Positions 14,485-17,948 of a stretch of DNA of 17,948 nucleotides are shown here, in pieces. The notes beneath the pieces are model-generated. The model worked only from the letters and a program-made list of their open reading frames with translations, did no database searches and was not told where the DNA came from. Each line of letters begins with the position of its first letter. The stretch's first letter is position 1. Source of the stretch: Bacteroidota bacterium (GTDB lineage Bacteria > Bacteroidota > Ignavibacteria > Ignavibacteriales > Melioribacteraceae). Location: assembly GCA_021814855.1 (NCBI GenBank), contig JAKAHQ010000004.1, positions 1-17,948 on the forward strand, written 5' to 3'. A program made the translations under genes and the position numbers.

Positions 14485-14715
14485 TTTACCTGTTTAGAGA
14501 AACATGATTTCACCATCAACGAATGCCTGCAAACGTTTTTCCTGCACGGGGCTAATAATAGCACTTACACCGTTATTAGGCAACAGGCGTCATAATTTAG
14601 ATAAATGACTATTCCCTCCCTATTTTATATTTTGAATCCGGCAAAAATATTTTTTTATCAACAGCTCTTTTATAAATTATTTTTTTTACAAAAAGCTACT
14701 ATCCAAAAGGTTATG

Positions 14716-16800
14716 ATGAGTCCTTTACAAAATTTTTTCTATCCTAAAGCTATCTGCATTGCAGGCGCCTCGACCAAAGAAAAAAGCATTGGCTATGAAA
14801 TACTTAAGACTATAAAAAATTACGGCTACACCGGAAAAGTTTTTCCGGTAAATCCAAAAGCCGGCGAGATTCTCGGCTACAAATGTTTTCAAAGTATCGA
14901 CACCATAAAAGAGCCGATTGATCTTGCCGTGGTTGTCGTGCCGAAACAATTTGCGGAGGAAACAATTGACGCACTCCTTGCTCATGATGTAAAATCAATT
15001 ATACTTATTACGGCAGGATTTAAAGAGGTTGGCAAAGAAGGCGAAGAGATTGAGAAACGGCTGCTCGCAAAAATTAAAAATGCCGGGGCGCGGATGGTTG
15101 GTCCCAACTGTATGGGCGTTATTAACACGCTTAGCGGGATTAAACTAAACGCGACTTTTGTAGCCGAAAAACCGGAGGCCGGGACAGTTGGTTTTCTTTC
15201 GCAGAGCGGCGCGCTTGGCGCGGCAGTATTAAATTCGCTCAGGGAAACAGATATAAAGTTTGCCCATTTTATAAGCGTTGGAAACAAAGCCGATGTAAAC
15301 GAAACCGATGTGATTAAATTTTGGCAGGGCGACAATAACATAAATGTAATCACTCTCTATCTCGAAAGTTTTGAAAACGGCGCAGAGTTTATAAGGCCGT
15401 TTATTGAAGGCGAGATTACGAAACCCGTCATTGTGCTTAAAGCAGGAAAAACATCGAGCGGAATGAAGGCGGCTTCATCGCATACCGGCGCTTTAAGCAG
15501 CGAAGACAAAATTGTCGATGCTTTGATAAAACAATTTGGAATTATCCGCGTTGATAATTTGAACGAGCTTTTTAACACGGCAAAAGGTTTAGAAAATTTT
15601 AAAATCCCGAATGGAAATCGCATAGCCGTTATTACAAATGCCGGCGGTCCAGCTATTCTTTGCGTAGACGCCCTCGAAAAAGAAAAATTAATTCTTGCTT
15701 CTTTTTCAGACAAAACTAAAAAGACTCTGCGCCAAATTGTTCATCCCGAGGGAAGTATTAATAACCCGGTTGATCTACTGCCGGGAGGAACAGCAGAAAT
15801 TTATAAGAATGTAATAGAAATTGTTGCCGACGACGAAAATGTAGACGCCATAATTTCCATCTTTGTTGAACCGGTAATGGTGCAGCCGTTCGATGTAGTT
15901 GAACATGTTTATTCGGTTGAAAGCAAAAAACCGATTCTTCAAGCTGCCATGCCGATGCCGGAGTTCTGGGAAAAGTATAGAAGAGATTCTCTTAAAAAAT
16001 TACCGGTGTTTAGAAATCCGGAAGATCCTGCCGAAGTGATCTCAAATATGTTGTTCTATTCGAAATCTCGCCAACGTTTAATAATGAATAAAAATGAGTA
16101 CGCAAAAACGATAGGGCTCCCGACTAAAAGGGAAATTAAATCGTCCGGTTTTCTTTTACCTAACGAAATAACCGCGCTATGCGAAAAGTACAATCTCCCG
16201 TTGGTCAAAAGTAAAATCATCTGCCCCGATGACATTCCCGGCGACGAATTCTTTCCATGCGTGTTAAAAGGAATAAACAAAAATGTTGTTCACAAATCCG
16301 AACTCAACGCTGTTAAGCTAAACATCAAATCGAAAGATGCGTTTATAGAGGCGGCAAAAGGAATAAAATTTAGTTTTAAACACGCGGGTCTCGATGTCGA
16401 AGAGTTTCTGGTTCAGAAATACGTTAAAACAAGATTCGAACTGCTTATCGGAGGTTTCAGAGATCCTTCGTTCGGTCCCGTTATTGTTTTCGGTTCCGGC
16501 GGAAAATATGTGGAAGCTTTTGACGACACTGCGACCAAATCATGTTACCTATGCGACGACGATATTGAAGACATGATTAATTCCACGAAGATCGGAAGAA
16601 TTCTTCGAGGCGTTCGCGGTGAAGAATCATATGATATTTCCGAATTGAAGCGGATAGTTTCTTATTGTGCAAAAATGATGGTTGAAAACAAGAATATTGA
16701 AGAATTCGACTTGAATCCTCTTATCGCCGGCGAAGACAAAAATTATTACGCAGTCGATGTTCGGATTAAAATAAAAGCTGCAACCGACGCATTTGGATAA
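14716..16800 (+). CDS. ADP-forming acetate/acyl-CoA ligase (acetyl-CoA synthetase, alpha-beta fusion)
   Basis: This enzyme converts acyl-CoA, ADP and phosphate to acid, CoA and ATP, conserving energy during acetate or other acid formation. Domain order is CoA-binding (about 1-135, IAGASTKEKSIGYEI and FPVNPKAGEILGY), then two succinyl-CoA-ligase-like domains (MVGPNCMGVINT, FLSQSGALGAAVL), then a C-terminal ATP-grasp beta part. The phosphohistidine of the alpha part is H256 (SSHTGALSSED), and the beta-part histidine is H526 (VVHKSELNAVKL). Both are present, so the enzyme looks active. I chose the second of two adjacent ATGs (14713 and 14716) because AAGG lies 5 bases before it. The frame is open back to 14605, but those 37 residues are hydrophobic and Phe-rich and unlike the family. 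It yields 694 residues, normal for a fused form. The substrate range is not readable from sequence. Confidence 0.94.
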   Translation: MSPLQNFFYPKAICIAGASTKEKSIGYEILKTIKNYGYTGKVFPVNPKAGEILGYKCFQSIDTIKEPIDLAVVVVPKQFAEETIDALLAHDVKSIILITAGFKEVGKEGEEIEKRLLAKIKNAGARMVGPNCMGVINTLSGIKLNATFVAEKPEAGTVGFLSQSGALGAAVLNSLRETDIKFAHFISVGNKADVNETDVIKFWQGDNNINVITLYLESFENGAEFIRPFIEGEITKPVIVLKAGKTSSGMKAASSHTGALSSEDKIVDALIKQFGIIRVDNLNELFNTAKGLENFKIPNGNRIAVITNAGGPAILCVDALEKEKLILASFSDKTKKTLRQIVHPEGSINNPVDLLPGGTAEIYKNVIEIVADDENVDAIISIFVEPVMVQPFDVVEHVYSVESKKPILQAAMPMPEFWEKYRRDSLKKLPVFRNPEDPAEVISNMLFYSKSRQRLIMNKNEYAKTIGLPTKREIKSSGFLLPNEITALCEKYNLPLVKSKIICPDDIPGDEFFPCVLKGINKNVVHKSELNAVKLNIKSKDAFIEAAKGIKFSFKHAGLDVEEFLVQKYVKTRFELLIGGFRDPSFGPVIVFGSGGKYVEAFDDTATKSCYLCDDDIEDMINSTKIGRILRGVRGEESYDISELKRIVSYCAKMMVENKNIEEFDLNPLIAGEDKNYYAVDVRIKIKAATDAFG

Positions 16801-16824
16801 ACATATTTTATTCAGTTACTTTTG
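16792..16824 (+). promoter_or_regulatory. Bacteroidota-type promoter candidate for the ABC-F gene
   Basis: TTTG (16792-16795) is followed after 21 bases by TACTTTTG (16817-16824). This is an exact match to the Bacteroidota TTTG/TAnnTTTG pattern with acceptable spacing. The -33 box falls inside the end of the preceding gene. It would give a leader of about 200 bases ahead of the ABC-F gene. Confidence 0.4.
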
Positions 16825-16965
16825 CATACAAAGATTTAAAATACTCGGAGACACAGGCTTGAAAAGAGCATAACGGATTAAGATAGCTGCCGAAAATTTT
16901 TCATCAATAAATTAATTATCCCTCGCGCAGGTAATCTTTATCCTTCTCTTTTAGCCGGTGGTAAT

Positions 16966-16989
16966 AACCGCGGCATGCGGTTTTTCTAT
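16966..16989 (+). terminator. Hairpin terminator, possibly an attenuator ahead of the ABC-F gene
   Basis: AACCGC (16966-16971) and GCGGTT (16977-16982) form a perfect 6-bp stem with a 5-base loop GGCAT, followed by TTTCTATTTT. It lies 165 bases after the acyl-CoA ligase stop and about 50 bases before the ABC-F start. It could terminate the former gene or act as a leader attenuator. A competing pairing, CGGT (16956-16959) with ACCG (16967-16970), would occupy the 5' arm of the terminator. Confidence 0.6.
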
Positions 16990-17036
16990 TTTAAACCGCT
17001 CATGGTAATCAAATGAAAATTATCGGAAATCCATTT

Positions 17037-17846
17037 ATGAGTAAACAATTTTTAGCATTCCACAACGTTTCGTTCGGATATGAAAGTTCTCTTGAAAATA
17101 TACTCGGTGATGTCTCAATAAAAATTGCACGGGGTTGGACTGGCGTGATTGGTTCCAACGGTTCCGGGAAAACAACTTTGTTAAAATTAGCTTGCGGCTT
17201 ATTAACTCCTAATGACGGCTCAATAGAGCGCCCTGCAAATTCTTACTACAACGAACAACGAACGGACTGCGAGCCAATTAACTTTATGGAATTACTTCAA
17301 AGCTATGATAAACTCGTTTTTCAATTGATTGACGGGCTACAAATCAAACCAGATTGGATTGAAAGATGGGAAACTCTTTCGCACGGTGAAAGAAAGAGGG
17401 CACAAATTGCCTGCGCGCTTTTTAACCAACCCGATTTGCTTGCTATCGACGAGCCGACTAATCACCTCGACAGTGAAGCGAAAAAAATGCTGCTTGATTC
17501 GTTAAAATCATATAAAGGCATTGGGCTGCTTGTAAGCCATGATAGAGAATTAATCGAAGACCTCTGCGCACAATTTATTTTTATTGATTCTCCCGTAATA
17601 GATTTTCGGCGCGGCAAATTATCAGAGGTTATGAAGCAGAGAAAATCAGAAAATGACTTTGCGCTTAAACAGATTGAGATAAAACAATTGGAACTCTCCA
17701 AACTTGAGAAGGAATATCAACGAAGAAGCGCCGTTGTGGAAAAAATGAGGAAGAAATCTTCCAAAAAAGATATCGACAAAAAAGATCATGATGCAAAAGC
17801 CAAAATTGATTTAGGAAGGTTAACCGGCAAGGATGCCGTGGGCTGA
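17037..17846 (+). CDS. ABC-F family ATPase, first half only (cut at an apparent sequence junction)
   Basis: ABC-F proteins are soluble ATPases with two nucleotide-binding domains joined by a linker; they act on ribosomes, and some give antibiotic resistance. The first domain is complete: Walker [10 protein letters not shown], signature [12 protein letters not shown], Walker [13 protein letters not shown] and H-loop [13 protein letters not shown] charged linker follows ([38 protein letters not shown]). It then hits a TGA at 17844-17846, within GC-rich sequence that reads as pstA on the other strand. A full-length member would have more than 500 residues; this has 269. The second domain is absent, so the stop is probably an artefact of a chimeric join. 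I prefer the ATG at 17037 because the conserved strand starts directly after it and GGAA lies about 9 bases upstream; an in-frame ATG at 17013 is the alternative. Confidence 0.9.
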   Translation: MSKQFLAFHNVSFGYESSLENILGDVSIKIARGWTGVIGSNGSGKTTLLKLACGLLTPNDGSIERPANSYYNEQRTDCEPINFMELLQSYDKLVFQLIDGLQIKPDWIERWETLSHGERKRAQIACALFNQPDLLAIDEPTNHLDSEAKKMLLDSLKSYKGIGLLVSHDRELIEDLCAQFIFIDSPVIDFRRGKLSEVMKQRKSENDFALKQIEIKQLELSKLEKEYQRRSAVVEKMRKKSSKKDIDKKDHDAKAKIDLGRLTGKDAVG

Positions 17847-17947
17847 TTCCAGCCGGGGCTCCAGAAAGGATTGCCGAAGGCGGTGAACAGCAGCGGCGCC
17901 GTTTCGCCCGCCACGCGCGCCAAATCCAGCAGGATTCCGGTCACAAT
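17820..17947 (-). CDS. pstA: Phosphate ABC transporter permease PstA, C-terminal fragment (foreign-looking)
   Basis: Read on the minus strand from 17947, the frame encodes [20 protein letters not shown], then [12 protein letters not shown] and PTASLPV. This is the hallmark region of the inner-membrane permease PstA of the Pst phosphate uptake transporter. The gene's beginning lies outside the window. Its frame stays open into the linker of the ABC-F gene, where similarity to PstA fades after PTASLPV-N at about 17818. The base composition (about 65% GC) is far from that of the rest of the window. The tail of PstA after this point is missing. It most likely belongs to a different, GC-rich genome joined in assembly. 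Confidence 0.8.
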   Translation of the reverse strand, partial: CDRNPAGFGARGGRNGAAAVHRLRQSFLEPRLESAHGILAG

Positions 17948-17948
17948 G

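Noticed and set aside
14605..14715. Upstream extension of the acyl-CoA ligase
   Set aside because: Phe- and Tyr-rich residues from AT-rich intergenic DNA; AAGG directly precedes the ATG pair at 14713/14716, where the conserved domain starts.
14485..14715. Divergent intergenic region checked for a riboswitch (for example folate-related) or tRNA
   Set aside because: It must hold the promoters of both flanking genes, but I could not find a conserved aptamer pattern or a full -33/-7 match; TATATTTTG near 14626 has one base too many.
17843..17948. GC-rich tail as a horizontally acquired phosphate transport operon
   Set aside because: Only a PstA fragment is visible and it is joined inside two conserved genes, which fits an assembly join better than transfer.

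Overview
This window is AT-rich, densely packed bacterial chromosome. It most likely comes from the Bacteroidota/Chlorobiota/Ignavibacteriota (FCB) group, with Ignavibacteria-like my best guess. The support is indirect: a DUF2911+TPR secreted protein, the long form of IspH, a separate PabB plus small class IV aminotransferase pair, an ADP-forming acyl-CoA synthetase, and two promoter candidates with the Bacteroidota-type -7 element TAnnTTTG. I cannot name a species. The content is mostly housekeeping and cell-envelope genes. I found no CRISPR array, rRNA, tRNA, insertion sequence or prophage, and no clear candidate for a wholly new system.

Layout. 1-637 (+) is the C-terminal part of a sigma-54-dependent activator. 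918-1334 (+) is a small secreted protein of unknown function, followed by a hairpin terminator. 1535-3633 (-) holds a secreted DUF2911/TPR protein and then ispH. 3846-4787 (-) is a PLP enzyme of the ACC deaminase/D-cysteine desulfhydrase family, divergent from signal peptidase I (4895-5791, +). 5794-8561 (-) holds a probable lipoprotein amidohydrolase and a secreted polysaccharide deacetylase. 8684-9160 (+) is a cupin-like protein. 9226-11593 (-) runs vapB-type antitoxin, vapC-type toxin, truA, EamA transporter, with tight overlaps. 11726-12643 (-) is a diacylglycerol/lipid kinase. 12726-14484 (-) is a three-gene cluster: zinc ribbon, pabB, and a pabC-like class IV aminotransferase (4-aminobenzoate for folate). 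14716-16800 (+) is an ADP-forming acetyl/acyl-CoA synthetase. 17037-17846 (+) is the first half of an ABC-F ATPase. No gene-free stretch exceeds about 300 bases; the longest, 638-917, holds only a weak sigma-54-like site.

The most notable observation is at the right edge. The ABC-F gene stops in its inter-domain linker, and the sequence becomes about 65% GC (64 of 98 bases from 17851 to 17948, against 19 of 60 for 17761-17820). On the minus strand those bases encode the C-terminal part of a phosphate transporter permease, PstA. The two readings overlap over about 25 bases near 17818-17842. This looks like an assembly chimera through a shared short word, or less likely a real rearrangement. 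Secondary observations are a possible attenuator with a Bacteroidota-type promoter ahead of the ABC-F gene, a sigma-54-like site ahead of the unknown secreted protein, and start-site corrections for several genes.
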